From Candidatus Cloacimonadota bacterium (GTDB lineage Bacteria > Cloacimonadota > Cloacimonadia > Cloacimonadales > TCS61): 64,000 nt of DNA. The position numbers and the translations under genes are program-made. This document shows positions 47,459 to 57,675 of the stretch, piece after piece. The stretch's first letter is position 1. Each line of letters starts with the position of its first letter. The stretch spans positions 1 to 64,000 of the forward strand of contig JAIPGP010000001.1 of the NCBI GenBank assembly GCA_021735645.1, given 5' to 3'. The notes below the pieces were generated by a model that worked only from the letters and a program-made list of their open reading frames with translations, did not search any database and had not been told where the DNA came from.

Positions 47459-50311
47459 TTACTTGAGCATGATCATCTTATTAGTTACAGTCTGATTTCC
47501 AGTTTCCAGTTTGTAGAAATAAATACCACTGGTAACAGGACTATCGTTATCATCAGTACCATTCCAGGTTATATATTTAGTTCCGGCAGTAACAACGCCA
47601 TCAACTAAAGTATTAACCAGCTGACCCTTAACATTGTAAACCTTAAGGCTAGCGTATCCATCAGTTGGGATATTGTAAGCGATAGTGGTTTCAGGGTTGA
47701 AGGGGTTAGGATAATTGCTGACAGCAGCAGTAGCTGGTGCGATTTCTTCTGGTTCATTACCTGGGGTAGGTAAGATGATCGCGCGGATCATAATGTTACC
47801 TTCAGTAACTTCCTGCCACTGGTTAGCAACAGTTTTCCAGCTTTGACCCACGTTATCAGTATCAAAACCGATAGAAGCAAGGTTAGCCATCTCGAATATA
47901 GCTACATAGAAGCTGCCTGAACTGAATGTGAGAGCCTGGTGATGTTCTTCGGGAATTACTATAGTATTCCAGCCGACATGCAGATCATCAGTACTAATAT
48001 TGAACTGAGCAAGCTGAACAGCACCGGGCATTCCACCTTCATCAGGGAATACACGGAATACAAACTGACCAATATTCATTTCTTCGATATACACTTTAAT
48101 ATGAGTAAGAGTTCGTGAACTTGGAAGAGCTGGAGAGAATTTCACAGCCATATACTGAGCGATTCCCACATTGAGACCTTCTTCGGCAGTGCCATCATCA
48201 TAAGCGATTTCTTCAGCTTCAGCAGGCATGATATATGCCATAGCTTCATTACTGGCAGCACCATCAAGTCCGTCATAAAGTGCAGTAACTACATAATAGT
48301 TCCAGACACCCTCAGTTGGAGTTTCATCCAGGAAAGTAGGAGTATCTGAAGGATCTACAGTTCCGATATTCATGTAATCTTCACCGCTGGTAAGTGAGTG
48401 CCACACATTGTAGCCAGTCACATTACGGTTAAGAGTAGTTGTATTATTTGCCATGACTCTGCCGCCATCGACATAAGCATGTATATTCCAGTTGTAATCC
48501 AGACCTAAACCAGCCATTGACTGCCAGGCACCAGGAGAAGTAGCAATCCAGTCACCTTTACCAACAACGGCAGGACCGGCATCAGTACCGCAGCTATACT
48601 GACCGGCAGCATGAGTTACTTCATAACCGATCCAGTATTCAGTACCGCTGGCAATAGTGATAGGAGTATCAAGATCAAGAGTTACCCAGTCAGCACCAGT
48701 AGCGGTGAAAGTCTGACTAAGCAGTTCTGTTCCGGCATTTGAGCCTTCCCAGATATGAAGAGCCATAGAAGAAGGAACATCATTGATGTATAATTCCACC
48801 TGAGTGAACTGCCCACCAACATAAGCCATCAAATCTCCTGGATCGAAACTGGCAGCACAATACATAGTACCACCATTAGTGAGACCTATAGCATCATCAT
48901 TAGTTCCGTTATCCCATTGCAGCCAGCCTTCTTCTCCACCTTCAGAGATAGGATCCCAGGAAAGAAGAACCTGACTATCTTCTGTGACTTCTGACATCAG
49001 ATTTTCCGGAGCTGGTCCCAGATATACTTCCTGCATTACATAGAAATTATCAATTCTGAGACCACCGGGAACTACTTCATCAGAAGTATTTGAATGCATA
49101 CCAAAGCGGAACTGAACATCGCGTCCAGCCAGCATTGAAATGTCAGCATATTCCACACCCCAGCCTTCGGTAAAGAGGGTCCAGGTAGTAACAGCACCAG
49201 TAAATACATAATTATCAATATTCGGATCATTGAGGGGATTAGAAATTGAATTCCATCCAGTCCAAGCACCACCAGCAGGCATTGAACGAACTTCTACATG
49301 CACATAATCACAATCAGGGAAAGTACCTGCATCAAGTAGAGTTTCGACATAAACATCCCAGGTGAAAATACCATCATCTGGCAGATGAAATTCTGGAGAA
49401 ATAACAAAATTGCTCATACCTGGCAAGTAAGTGTCTGTACCATCATCAAAGCAGCCCACAGCATTTGTTGGGCTGGGAGCCATAGCGTCTTCATACACGT
49501 GCCAGAGATTTCCAACGACAGCTCCGCCATATCCAGGAACCATTTGTGCATCACCGGCAGCACCATCTCCATCAGAAACGAATTGTCCGGCATCAGTATC
49601 AATTTCGATGTCATCAAGTTTAAAACCAAACATGCTTGGGTCATCAGCAGTGTTATAGGCAGGATCGGAAGCAAAAGCAAAACGAATTTTTACAGCGTCA
49701 CCAGCATAAGCTGAAAGATCAAAGTTTGCTTCAGTCCAGTTTACCCAGTTAGTTGAACTTCCCCAGCCAGGAATGTTCACGCCTTCATTAAATTCATAAC
49801 CGAATGAATAGAAACTTGTGCCATTATAGGCAGGAGTTCCTGCAATGGGTGTCCAGGTGTTGCCGCCATCAGTAGATATACGGACATTGGCACCATCCCA
49901 GGCATTGTATGGTGGGTCTCCACCTGTGTCTTCGCAGCTAAGTGCAAACATGAAGTTCAATTCCGGGTTAGTTGCTGCAAGTGTAAGAGTGGGGGTATCC
50001 AGAACCAGATAACGGTGATCTGTATAACCACCCAGGTCTTCGTCACCCATCCACCATGAATTGCCATCATAGGCTCCTACGTCACTAATGTGCCATTCTT
50101 CATTCCAGTCTGTTGGAGCGGTTTCGTCATAGTATTCCCATTCTCCTATTCCACCTTCAAAATCTTCCTCAGTAATCGTGATAAAATCACGCATATGAGA
50201 ATTTTGACGGCTTAAAGGGGTAGGGTTAACATCTTTAACTCTTACCACATTGTTAGCAAACAGAACGGAAGCCAAAGCGACAACCAATAAAACAGTGAGT
50301 AATTTTTTCAT
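47459..50311 (-). CDS. Large secreted multidomain protein (MAM/jelly-roll-like, Fn3-like) with FlgD/T9SS-like C-terminal sorting domain
   Basis: Signal peptide 'MKKLLTVLLVVALASVLFA'; C-terminus 'NYPNPFNPETTIAYNIPTDGYASLKVYNVKGQLVNTLVDGVVTAGTKYITWNGTDDNDSPVTSGIYFYKLETGNQTVTNKMIMLK'. Confidence 0.85.
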   Translation of the reverse strand: MKKLLTVLLVVALASVLFANNVVRVKDVNPTPLSRQNSHMRDFITITEEDFEGGIGEWEYYDETAPTDWNEEWHISDVGAYDGNSWWMGDEDLGGYTDHRYLVLDTPTLTLAATNPELNFMFALSCEDTGGDPPYNAWDGANVRISTDGGNTWTPIAGTPAYNGTSFYSFGYEFNEGVNIPGWGSSTNWVNWTEANFDLSAYAGDAVKIRFAFASDPAYNTADDPSMFGFKLDDIEIDTDAGQFVSDGDGAAGDAQMVPGYGGAVVGNLWHVYEDAMAPSPTNAVGCFDDGTDTYLPGMSNFVISPEFHLPDDGIFTWDVYVETLLDAGTFPDCDYVHVEVRSMPAGGAWTGWNSISNPLNDPNIDNYVFTGAVTTWTLFTEGWGVEYADISMLAGRDVQFRFGMHSNTSDEVVPGGLRIDNFYVMQEVYLGPAPENLMSEVTEDSQVLLSWDPISEGGEEGWLQWDNGTNDDAIGLTNGGTMYCAASFDPGDLMAYVGGQFTQVELYINDVPSSMALHIWEGSNAGTELLSQTFTATGADWVTLDLDTPITIASGTEYWIGYEVTHAAGQYSCGTDAGPAVVGKGDWIATSPGAWQSMAGLGLDYNWNIHAYVDGGRVMANNTTTLNRNVTGYNVWHSLTSGEDYMNIGTVDPSDTPTFLDETPTEGVWNYYVVTALYDGLDGAASNEAMAYIMPAEAEEIAYDDGTAEEGLNVGIAQYMAVKFSPALPSSRTLTHIKVYIEEMNIGQFVFRVFPDEGGMPGAVQLAQFNISTDDLHVGWNTIVIPEEHHQALTFSSGSFYVAIFEMANLASIGFDTDNVGQSWKTVANQWQEVTEGNIMIRAIILPTPGNEPEEIAPATAAVSNYPNPFNPETTIAYNIPTDGYASLKVYNVKGQLVNTLVDGVVTAGTKYITWNGTDDNDSPVTSGIYFYKLETGNQTVTNKMIMLK

Positions 50312-50364
50312 TACTATCCTCCTTAGAAATATAATCTCATTTATCTTGGAGATACTTACATCTT

Positions 50365-50393
50365 TTTATATCAAAACCCTTATTTTTTGTCAA
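50365..50393 (-). promoter_or_regulatory. Candidate sigma-70 promoter for 47459..50311
   Basis: Minus strand TTGACA-N17-TATAAA. Confidence 0.75.
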
Positions 50394-50486
50394 ATATTTT
50401 CCTTAATATTTTTCAAAGTGTAAAGAAAAGCTCATTTTCTTACTATTAGAGTTAAGATGTTCATTAGCCATAAGTATAATACCCTA

Positions 50487-51485
50487 TTAATCTTCCGCCA
50501 TCAATTTGAGGAGATCAATTACTCTTTGAGAATATCCCCATTCATTGTCATACCAGCTGAGCAGTTTTATCATCCTGCCATTGACCATAGTGCTTTTGGC
50601 ATCAAAGATAGAACTGTGAGGATTATGGATAATATCAGTGGAAACCAGCGGTTCTTCAGAATATTCCAGAATATTTTTCAGGTGCCCCTGAGCAGCATCT
50701 TTCATCAGAGTATTTATCTCATCAATGGAAGTATTGCGTTCCACATAGATAACAACATCAACCAGTGAAGCATCAGGAGTGGGCACTCTCACGGCAAGTC
50801 CATCGATCTTACCCTGCAGTGCAGGTATCACTTTACCGGTAGCAACTGCTGCCCCGGTGGAAGTGGGAACGATATTTATTGCTGCTGAACGGGCGCGACG
50901 CAGGTCACTATGCGGTGCATCAATGAGTCTCTGGTCACCGGTATAACTGTGAATAGTGGTCATAAAGGCACTTTCCACTTCAAAATTATCTGTGATCACT
51001 TTCATTATAGGAGCCAGACAATTTGTCGTACAGGAAGCATTGGAAACTATTTCATGCTCTGGTTTAAGGGAATCATCATTCACACCTAATACGATTGTGG
51101 CATCAACGTCATCTTTGGCTGGAGCAGAAATAACCACTTTTTTAGCACCGGCTTCCAGATGTTTTGCTGCCTGAGCCCGTTTGCGGAACACACCAGATGA
51201 TTCTACAACATAATCAACTTCGAGTTCCATCCAGGGCAAGTTCGCAGGGTCTTTTTCAGAGAACACTTTTATAACGCGATCATTAACTGTGATGGTAGTA
51301 TCTGTATGAGAAACGCTGGCATCTAAAGTACCGTGAACCGAATCACGTTTTAGTAAATAAGCCAGAGTAGGGGCATCTGTAAGATCATTGATCGCAACAA
51401 CATTGAATGTCTCGGACTGCAGCAGCATTCCGCGGAAAACCAGCCGTCCGATTCGTCCAAATCCATTTATGGCAATATTAAACAT
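50487..51485 (-). CDS. gap: Glyceraldehyde-3-phosphate dehydrogenase, type I
   Basis: 'IAINGFGRIGRLVFRGML', 'SNASCTTNCLAPIMKVI', 'RRARSAAINIVPTSTGAA', 'SWYDNEWGYSQRVIDL'; start set at MFNIAING (51485). Confidence 0.95.
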   Translation of the reverse strand: MFNIAINGFGRIGRLVFRGMLLQSETFNVVAINDLTDAPTLAYLLKRDSVHGTLDASVSHTDTTITVNDRVIKVFSEKDPANLPWMELEVDYVVESSGVFRKRAQAAKHLEAGAKKVVISAPAKDDVDATIVLGVNDDSLKPEHEIVSNASCTTNCLAPIMKVITDNFEVESAFMTTIHSYTGDQRLIDAPHSDLRRARSAAINIVPTSTGAAVATGKVIPALQGKIDGLAVRVPTPDASLVDVVIYVERNTSIDEINTLMKDAAQGHLKNILEYSEEPLVSTDIIHNPHSSIFDAKSTMVNGRMIKLLSWYDNEWGYSQRVIDLLKLMAED

Positions 51486-51504
51486 AATTTCTCCTTTTTG
51501 CGGG

Positions 51505-52479
51505 TTATAATAAAATAGATTTTCCGGCACTACCGGAAATTACCGTCAGTTCCTGTAAAGCGCGTGAGCAGTTTTCTTCTGCTTTCCCTATCCATTTACG
51601 GGGATCAAATCTTTTTTTATCGGGCATGTAGTCATGATCAGAGATACCAGCAGGTTTCACAATAGCGTCTTTTTCTTTTTCCCAATATGCCTGCACAGCA
51701 CTAGCCATTTCCATCTGATACATGGTATCTTTATTGATTTTCACCACACCATTGGCAATTGCATCCTGCTGCTGACGGGTAGTGAGCCCGCTGGCACCAT
51801 GCAGTACGATCCCGGTTTCCACATTATTAGCGATCAAGAGATCATCAATCTTTTTGATGAGGTCAAGCCTGAGGACAACTTCACTGCCTTTGGTAACTCC
51901 GTGATTTGTTCCCACACTGGCAGCAAAAAGATCAACCTTGGTTTTTTTAACAAACTCCAGAGCCTCCTCAGGATTAGTATAAAGTTCCGTGTCACTGACA
52001 ATTTCGTCTTCTGAGCCTTTTATGTAACCGATTTCACCTTCTACCAGCACGCCATATTTATGGGCAATTTTAACTACTTCAGCGGAGATGCGGATATTTT
52101 CAGAAAATTTCTCATGGGAAGCATCAATCATAACGCTGGTCACCAGATTGTTTTCCAGGCAATATACTATGAAATCAAAATAGTTTGGAGTAGCATGATC
52201 AATATGCAAACCTACCCCGGAATGTTTGAATTGCTGTGACAGAGTTTTAATCATAGTGCTGATCAGCTGGGCACCTGTATTCATATCTTTACTGTTTCCG
52301 GCTGCATATTTCACAGCACCGCTGCTCATTTGTAAAAGACCGTCAGATTTCGTCTGGTCATAGCCCTGCAAAATACCCCGTATCGTAAAATCAAATACGA
52401 CATTAGAAGCTATAATACCAAAACGCTGCTGCTTGGCTTTATGAAAAACAGCTTTCAGCTCTTCTCCTGAATAAAACAT
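51505..52479 (-). CDS. fba: Class II fructose-bisphosphate aldolase
   Basis: 'GVGLHIDHATPNYFDFI', 'SVMIDASHEKFSENIRISAEVVKIAHKYGVLVEGEIGYIKGSEDE', 'VLHGASGLTTRQQQDAI'. Confidence 0.88.
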   Translation of the reverse strand: MFYSGEELKAVFHKAKQQRFGIIASNVVFDFTIRGILQGYDQTKSDGLLQMSSGAVKYAAGNSKDMNTGAQLISTMIKTLSQQFKHSGVGLHIDHATPNYFDFIVYCLENNLVTSVMIDASHEKFSENIRISAEVVKIAHKYGVLVEGEIGYIKGSEDEIVSDTELYTNPEEALEFVKKTKVDLFAASVGTNHGVTKGSEVVLRLDLIKKIDDLLIANNVETGIVLHGASGLTTRQQQDAIANGVVKINKDTMYQMEMASAVQAYWEKEKDAIVKPAGISDHDYMPDKKRFDPRKWIGKAEENCSRALQELTVISGSAGKSILL

Positions 52480-52539
52480 ATTTTCCCCCTTTAAGAAAAA
52501 ATCTTATCTTAATACTATAATATAAGGATAATTTCGAAT

Positions 52540-54225
52540 TTATTTCATATTTTCAAATACATTGGTTTTGCCATTTAGCTCATCAATCATATATCTGGCA
52601 TCATCTGATAAGTCACCATCCGGATATTGATCGATCAGATTTTCAAAAACACCAATTGCTTTTTCTTTATCCTTGATCTCTTCAGAATATAAAAATCCCT
52701 TCATAAACATTGCTTTATAATCATCAGAACCATTCGGATAATACTCGCAAATCTGGTCATAATAATAGATGGCATCTGTGTAGCGGCGTTTCTTCTGAGC
52801 GTTTTCAGCATTTGTGAAATATTCCTCTGCTGTCAGTTTTTCCACCAGATTATCCTCAAAAAGCTCTAAACCGTATTTCTGACGTAAATCAAGGTCAGCA
52901 GTTTCAAAAAGCTCCCGCGATCTATCACGCCGCATTTCATTTTCAATCTGAACTTTTGCTTCATCAAAAGGTGTTGCCACGGGCACAGTATCCTCTAAAA
53001 CCCGGAAAAATACATAGAAATCCTGGGCACTTTTAAAAACTTCACTAAGCTCATTCGGTTCTGTTTTGCCATAATCAACATTCCAGACAACATCACACCA
53101 GAGCGTATCAGTTCCGCATTTGGGAATAATATTATTTTTATATATGTGATCAATTTCGCCATTTTCAAATTCAAATACTGAGCTGGCTAAAACGGCACTG
53201 AGTGATTCTGTATCATCTTTTTTCAACGCTTTTTTCACTGTTTTACGTGCTTTTTTAGCTTCTTTCTCGCTTTTGAAACCAAATGCCTGGATTTTACGGA
53301 AAGGTTTTGTACTGAATTTCTCCAGATTATTATTGTAATATTCATGCACAGTATTTTCGTTAACTTCAATTTTATTAGTAACCAAGCGGTTATATACTTC
53401 ACGCAGCATCAGATTTCTATATACCATGGGCATAGCTTTCAGAACTTCAGCATTTTGATCGAATCCTGCTTTGAGAGCTTCATGGTAATACAAATCCATT
53501 TTAGTCATTTCACGGATGGAATTCAGTCTGGATTCCAGACGCAGGAAAGGCTGTTTGTTGCGGTTTGGCAAGCCGTCATACAGTTTTTTCAGGTCTGCAA
53601 TAGTCTGTTCCACTTCGGGATTATTACTGGTTACATATTTTTGCTCAGCAATGGGGTCAAAAGTGGATTGATCATTAAAATCAAGAGAATCAAGTAATTC
53701 CTCGTGAATCGTGACATTATATTTCTGCCAGAGTTCCTGGTCATAATTTTCAAAGAATTCCTTTTCTACCTGGGGGCGATACTGCTTTTCCACCATAACT
53801 TTGGATTCATCAAAAGTAACCCCTGGGAAGTCATCAAGGTGTTCCAGAAAGTATTCATAGAGTTCCTCATCAGAAATCTTGATTTCATTATTTTTGAGGT
53901 ATTTCTGATACTCGGTATAATAAGTGGCCTTGATCTGGTTAATGGCTTTTTCCTCAATTTCAGGATCAGTATCTAAACCTAATGCCAGCGCTTCCTGATA
54001 AAACATTTCTTCTGTAGCCAGTTCATTAAGAAATTTCACTTTCCCCTCATAGGACTGGTATCTGCCCTGATACATTACCGGGATCATATTAAGCCGCTGG
54101 TTAAAGTTTTCCATCGTAATTTCACCATTTGAATACTTTGCCAGAACGGTTTCAGGGGCTATTTCTGCCCAAAGGAATCCTGAAATTAATAATGCTGTTA
54201 CCACTATCAGTAATCTAATTTTCAT
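52540..54225 (-). CDS. SurA/PpiD-like peptidyl-prolyl isomerase-type periplasmic protein with C-terminal TPRs
   Basis: Signal peptide; 'EEMFYQEALALGLDTDPEIEEKAINQIKATYYTEYQKYLKNNEIKISDEELYEYF' (SurA_N-like); C-terminal tetratricopeptide pattern. Confidence 0.75.
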   Translation of the reverse strand: MKIRLLIVVTALLISGFLWAEIAPETVLAKYSNGEITMENFNQRLNMIPVMYQGRYQSYEGKVKFLNELATEEMFYQEALALGLDTDPEIEEKAINQIKATYYTEYQKYLKNNEIKISDEELYEYFLEHLDDFPGVTFDESKVMVEKQYRPQVEKEFFENYDQELWQKYNVTIHEELLDSLDFNDQSTFDPIAEQKYVTSNNPEVEQTIADLKKLYDGLPNRNKQPFLRLESRLNSIREMTKMDLYYHEALKAGFDQNAEVLKAMPMVYRNLMLREVYNRLVTNKIEVNENTVHEYYNNNLEKFSTKPFRKIQAFGFKSEKEAKKARKTVKKALKKDDTESLSAVLASSVFEFENGEIDHIYKNNIIPKCGTDTLWCDVVWNVDYGKTEPNELSEVFKSAQDFYVFFRVLEDTVPVATPFDEAKVQIENEMRRDRSRELFETADLDLRQKYGLELFEDNLVEKLTAEEYFTNAENAQKKRRYTDAIYYYDQICEYYPNGSDDYKAMFMKGFLYSEEIKDKEKAIGVFENLIDQYPDGDLSDDARYMIDELNGKTNVFENMK

Positions 54226-54343
54226 GCTCTTATCTCCTTATTAAAGTTACATTACTTAAGCAATACAGCAGAAAAAATAATTGACTTATTCAGTCAAGTA
54301 AATAAATAGACAAATCAGGAAGATAATGGAGGTAGTTATCTAT

Positions 54344-54799
54344 ATGGAAAGCGTGTTTCGACCAGATTTTGTCCTGGCTCAATATTTAGCTGTCGATAAG
54401 AAATCATTTCTTAAAGAAATGGCAGATTTCCTGTATCAGAAGCAGGTCATAAACTCTTCTGAAGCTTTTTTTGGGGCAGTATGGTCTCGCGAACAAGTGA
54501 TGTCAACCGGAGTTGGCAGAGCTATTGCCCTGCCTCATGGCTGCAACGATTCTGTGCTGGATTTTGTGGTTACCGTCTGCCAGCTGGCAGAACCTGTGGA
54601 CTATGATTCCATCGATAATAAACCAGTATCACTGGTTTTCCTCCTAGCCGTACCCCCTTCCAGACAGACCAGTTATATGAAAGTGCTGGCTGCAATATCA
54701 AACTTTGTCAGGCTGCCTGGTAAAACCGACCAGTTGATCGCAGCAAAATCTCAAGAAGACATCTTTAAATTAATCAGTGAAATCAAGGTAAAATTCTAA
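54344..54799 (+). CDS. PTS EIIA-type (fructose/nitrogen, EIIA-Ntr-like) domain protein
   Basis: 'REQVMSTGVGRAIALPHGCNDSVLDFVVTVCQLAEPVDYDSIDNKPVSLVFLLAVPP' with active-site His; start at ATG 54344 downstream of GGAGG. Confidence 0.85.
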   Translation: MESVFRPDFVLAQYLAVDKKSFLKEMADFLYQKQVINSSEAFFGAVWSREQVMSTGVGRAIALPHGCNDSVLDFVVTVCQLAEPVDYDSIDNKPVSLVFLLAVPPSRQTSYMKVLAAISNFVRLPGKTDQLIAAKSQEDIFKLISEIKVKF

Positions 54800-54821
54800 G
54801 AGGATTATTAAGAGGATTATA

Positions 54822-55778
54822 ATGAAAAAAATATTTAGCATTATTCTGCTGACCGGACTTATAACATTCTGCTTTGCTGCTTCTGAAAATGCCGGAACTA
54901 CCGGCTTCACTTTTTCCCGTCTGCTGTTTAGCCCCAGAGCTTCTGCTATGGGCTCTGCTTATACTGGCGTTTCCAGTGATGCTGAAGCTGTTTTCTTCAA
55001 TCCGGCAGGTCTATATCAGATAACTGGCACTCAAGTCAGTGCCGTATATATGAACTATCTGGAAGGTATAAACTGTGGTTCACTGGTCTATGCGAAATCA
55101 CTTAATAACCACTCCGCATATGCACTTTACAGCCGGTTTTTATCAACAACTGAGACCAGGACTCTTAGTGATGCTCAAGGTAATTACCTGGGTACTGACG
55201 GGACGTTTGGTTATTCAAACATAGATGCTGGCGGCTCGTACTCATACCATTTCTCAAATAGTTTAAATCTGGGCAGCACAGCCAGACTGCTTTATGAATC
55301 AATAGATGGTAATTCGGCTTCGGCATTTGCTTTTGATCTCAGTCTCTATCATATCACCGAAAACGAGAATCTTCATATTGGTATTGCTCTGCGGAATCTG
55401 GGTTTTCAGCTTTCTTCCTTCACCTCCGATAATTACAAGGAAAATCTGCCTGCCCTGGTTGATCTGGGTTTTGGCTTTCAAATCATACCCGCTTTACTGC
55501 TGGCAGCAGATTTTTACAAACCTTTCCAGAATGATTATTATCTGCGGTATGGACTGGAAGTGATACCACAGGAGAATCTGAGGATCAGAGCAGGATACAA
55601 AAGCGAGGCAACTGACTGGAAGACCGGCGGATCGGGCGAAACTCTGGCAGGTCTTACAGGTGGGTTTGGCATAATCTGGGATCGTTATGAAATTAATTAT
55701 GCCTTCATGTCTTCTGGTGATCTGGGTTTTGTGAACCAGGTGGGCATTTGCTATAAATTAAAAGGAAATCAGAAATAA
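54822..55778 (+). CDS. PorV/PorQ-family (UPF0164-like) outer membrane beta-barrel protein
   Basis: 'GFTFSRLLFSPRASAMGSAYTGVSSDAEAVFFNPAGLYQITGTQVSAVYMNYLEGI'. Confidence 0.82.
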   Translation: MKKIFSIILLTGLITFCFAASENAGTTGFTFSRLLFSPRASAMGSAYTGVSSDAEAVFFNPAGLYQITGTQVSAVYMNYLEGINCGSLVYAKSLNNHSAYALYSRFLSTTETRTLSDAQGNYLGTDGTFGYSNIDAGGSYSYHFSNSLNLGSTARLLYESIDGNSASAFAFDLSLYHITENENLHIGIALRNLGFQLSSFTSDNYKENLPALVDLGFGFQIIPALLLAADFYKPFQNDYYLRYGLEVIPQENLRIRAGYKSEATDWKTGGSGETLAGLTGGFGIIWDRYEINYAFMSSGDLGFVNQVGICYKLKGNQK

Positions 55779-56605
55779 TGAAATGTAAAGGAATTAATAA
55801 ATCAGAAACCAGAAAACTCGGTAAAACTCAGTATTGTAATGCCAGTCTTCACCCCCACCAGATATATTGCCATGTTTGCGGACATGCTACACCTGCCCTG
55901 AAAACCGATCTTGCTGCCTCTCAAAATTTCTCCAGCACCTGGCAGGAACATAAAAAAGAATATACCAGGTCACTGGGACTCGGCTTATTTATCACTCTGG
56001 CTTTCATCATTCCCCTGGCTATCCTTACTTATATCTTCCGGGGTAACTATTGGATAACTAATTTAGTTGTACTTCTGCTGACACCCTTTATTCTGGTTCC
56101 CTTTGCCCAGAAAGAAGATATAGCTTTTTCCGGTTATCTCAGCAATTTAAAATATTATCCCCAATTCCTGGTTCTGGTTCTGATCGCAGAATTATATTTC
56201 TTTGCTCTTAAGGTGATATGCACCGGTTTTCTCCTGGATATCATGGTAGATCCGGTTCTCCATATTGTCCGCCTGATCATGGTGCTTTATGGTATTGCCT
56301 GCGCTCTTCCAGTTCCTGTACTTATGGTAGAAAAAAACCTTAATCCACTCAAAGCCATTATTATCAGTATAAAAGCTGGACATGAAACCCGCTGGCAGCA
56401 GTTCTTCATTTCTCTGCAGATTCTTATTGCCAATCTGGCGGGAGCTTTGTGCCTGCTGGCTGGACTGCTGGTCTCTGTACCCCTATCCTATAAATTGATC
56501 AGAAATTATTACCTCCACATGGTGGAATATGAGCTTTTTGTTTCGCCAAATCCGACTGTGAAGACGATGGAAAACTCTCCTGACAGAATACCAGGCAGGT
56601 CATAA
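55778..56605 (+). CDS. Membrane protein with N-terminal zinc-ribbon-like Cys cluster
   Basis: 'YCNASLHPHQIYCHVCG' followed by several hydrophobic TM segments; TAATG overlap with the upstream gene. Confidence 0.55.
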   Translation: MKCKGINKSETRKLGKTQYCNASLHPHQIYCHVCGHATPALKTDLAASQNFSSTWQEHKKEYTRSLGLGLFITLAFIIPLAILTYIFRGNYWITNLVVLLLTPFILVPFAQKEDIAFSGYLSNLKYYPQFLVLVLIAELYFFALKVICTGFLLDIMVDPVLHIVRLIMVLYGIACALPVPVLMVEKNLNPLKAIIISIKAGHETRWQQFFISLQILIANLAGALCLLAGLLVSVPLSYKLIRNYYLHMVEYELFVSPNPTVKTMENSPDRIPGRS

Positions 56606-56733
56606 ACTCTGTTTTCTATCTCATGTATTTTACAATTCTCAATTTTTTTCTGAAAAATATACTTTATTATTGGACAAAGTTGGGGATTAAATAATTATTA
56701 CTCAAATATTAAAGATAGCAGGGAGTTTGTTAA

Positions 56734-57186
56734 ATGGATACAAGCAAGAGATATATCAACATGTGCCGGAAAGCTGATGAGATAAAAACTCATTGGAAAC
56801 CGGAACAGGGTGATTACTTTTATGGAGTGCCCGAGGATTTTGCCGATATGGAATATGAAAAAGGGATTTACCGGATTTTATTGTGTGATGATGAATTCTA
56901 TTGTATTATTCCTGATAACTATAATCTTAAAACCAAAGATTTTACCGGGTTCGGGGATGAAGATGAAACCGTCTTCCTACCCCGGCAAGATAATTTACAA
57001 AATATGATTGATTTTGAATTGCATTATGACCTTATCAAAGAATTCTGTGATTGGATTTCTGCTCTGGACATCTCCATGAAAGAAAGACTGCAAACCATGG
57101 AACAGACCTGGCTGGCTTTTGTGATGTTGAAAAACTACAGCAAAATCTGGACTGGAAAAGACTGGGAGCATGTAAGCTTTGCCTAA
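56734..57186 (+). CDS. Hypothetical protein
   Basis: 150-aa ORF, overlaps the following cupin gene. Confidence 0.5.
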   Translation: MDTSKRYINMCRKADEIKTHWKPEQGDYFYGVPEDFADMEYEKGIYRILLCDDEFYCIIPDNYNLKTKDFTGFGDEDETVFLPRQDNLQNMIDFELHYDLIKEFCDWISALDISMKERLQTMEQTWLAFVMLKNYSKIWTGKDWEHVSFA

Positions 57187-57499
57187 TATTTTTACTGACC
57201 TGCCGAAATTTCCGCTACCGGAGGAGATTTCCTCAGCATTATTTGAAAATGACAAGGTTAAAATTGAAAAAATTATCTCTACCGGTCAGGCTTCTCCCCC
57301 AGGATTCTGGTATGATCAGCCTTTACAGGAATGGGTGCTCCTACTCTCCGGTTCTGCAGTTATTAAGTTCAATAACCCCGTAAAGAGAATTGAGCTCCAA
57401 AAAGGTGATTTCCTTCTCATTCCGGCTCATCAATTGCATCGCATCGAGAGCACTTCGAAAAATGAAAACACTCTCTGGCTGGCTTTTTTCTTTCCCTGA
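57179..57499 (+). CDS. Cupin-domain protein
   Basis: 'EWVLLLSGSAVIKFNNPVKRIELQKGDFLLIPAHQLHRIES'; TTG start overlapping the upstream stop. Confidence 0.78.
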   Translation: MPNIFTDLPKFPLPEEISSALFENDKVKIEKIISTGQASPPGFWYDQPLQEWVLLLSGSAVIKFNNPVKRIELQKGDFLLIPAHQLHRIESTSKNENTLWLAFFFP

Positions 57500-57520
57500 T
57501 TTCGGACAATGTCCCACTTG

Positions 57521-57539
57521 AATGCCCGTTTTCGGCATT
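57521..57539. other. Inverted repeat downstream of the cupin gene (weak terminator or regulatory site)
   Basis: AATGCC-CGTTTTC-GGCATT followed by TTTT; 7 bp after the palindrome GGACAATGTCC (57504-57514). Confidence 0.45.
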
Positions 57540-57625
57540 TTAAACAACCCTCCCGCTGAAATAGATGTGGAACTAAGTGCCTGATATACATTGAAATAAA
57601 TGGTTAAATAAAATTTATGCGGTTT

Positions 57626-57641
57626 TGGCTTGAAAATTGCA
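57626..57641 (+). promoter_or_regulatory. Candidate sigma-54 (-24/-12) promoter upstream of the SpoIIE-HATPase gene
   Basis: TGGCTT-GAAAA-TTGCA, exact GG/GC spacing; ATG 35 nt downstream. Confidence 0.7.
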
Positions 57642-57675
57642 CTGCTTAGTGTAAGTTTAATATTGTGAGGTTTAT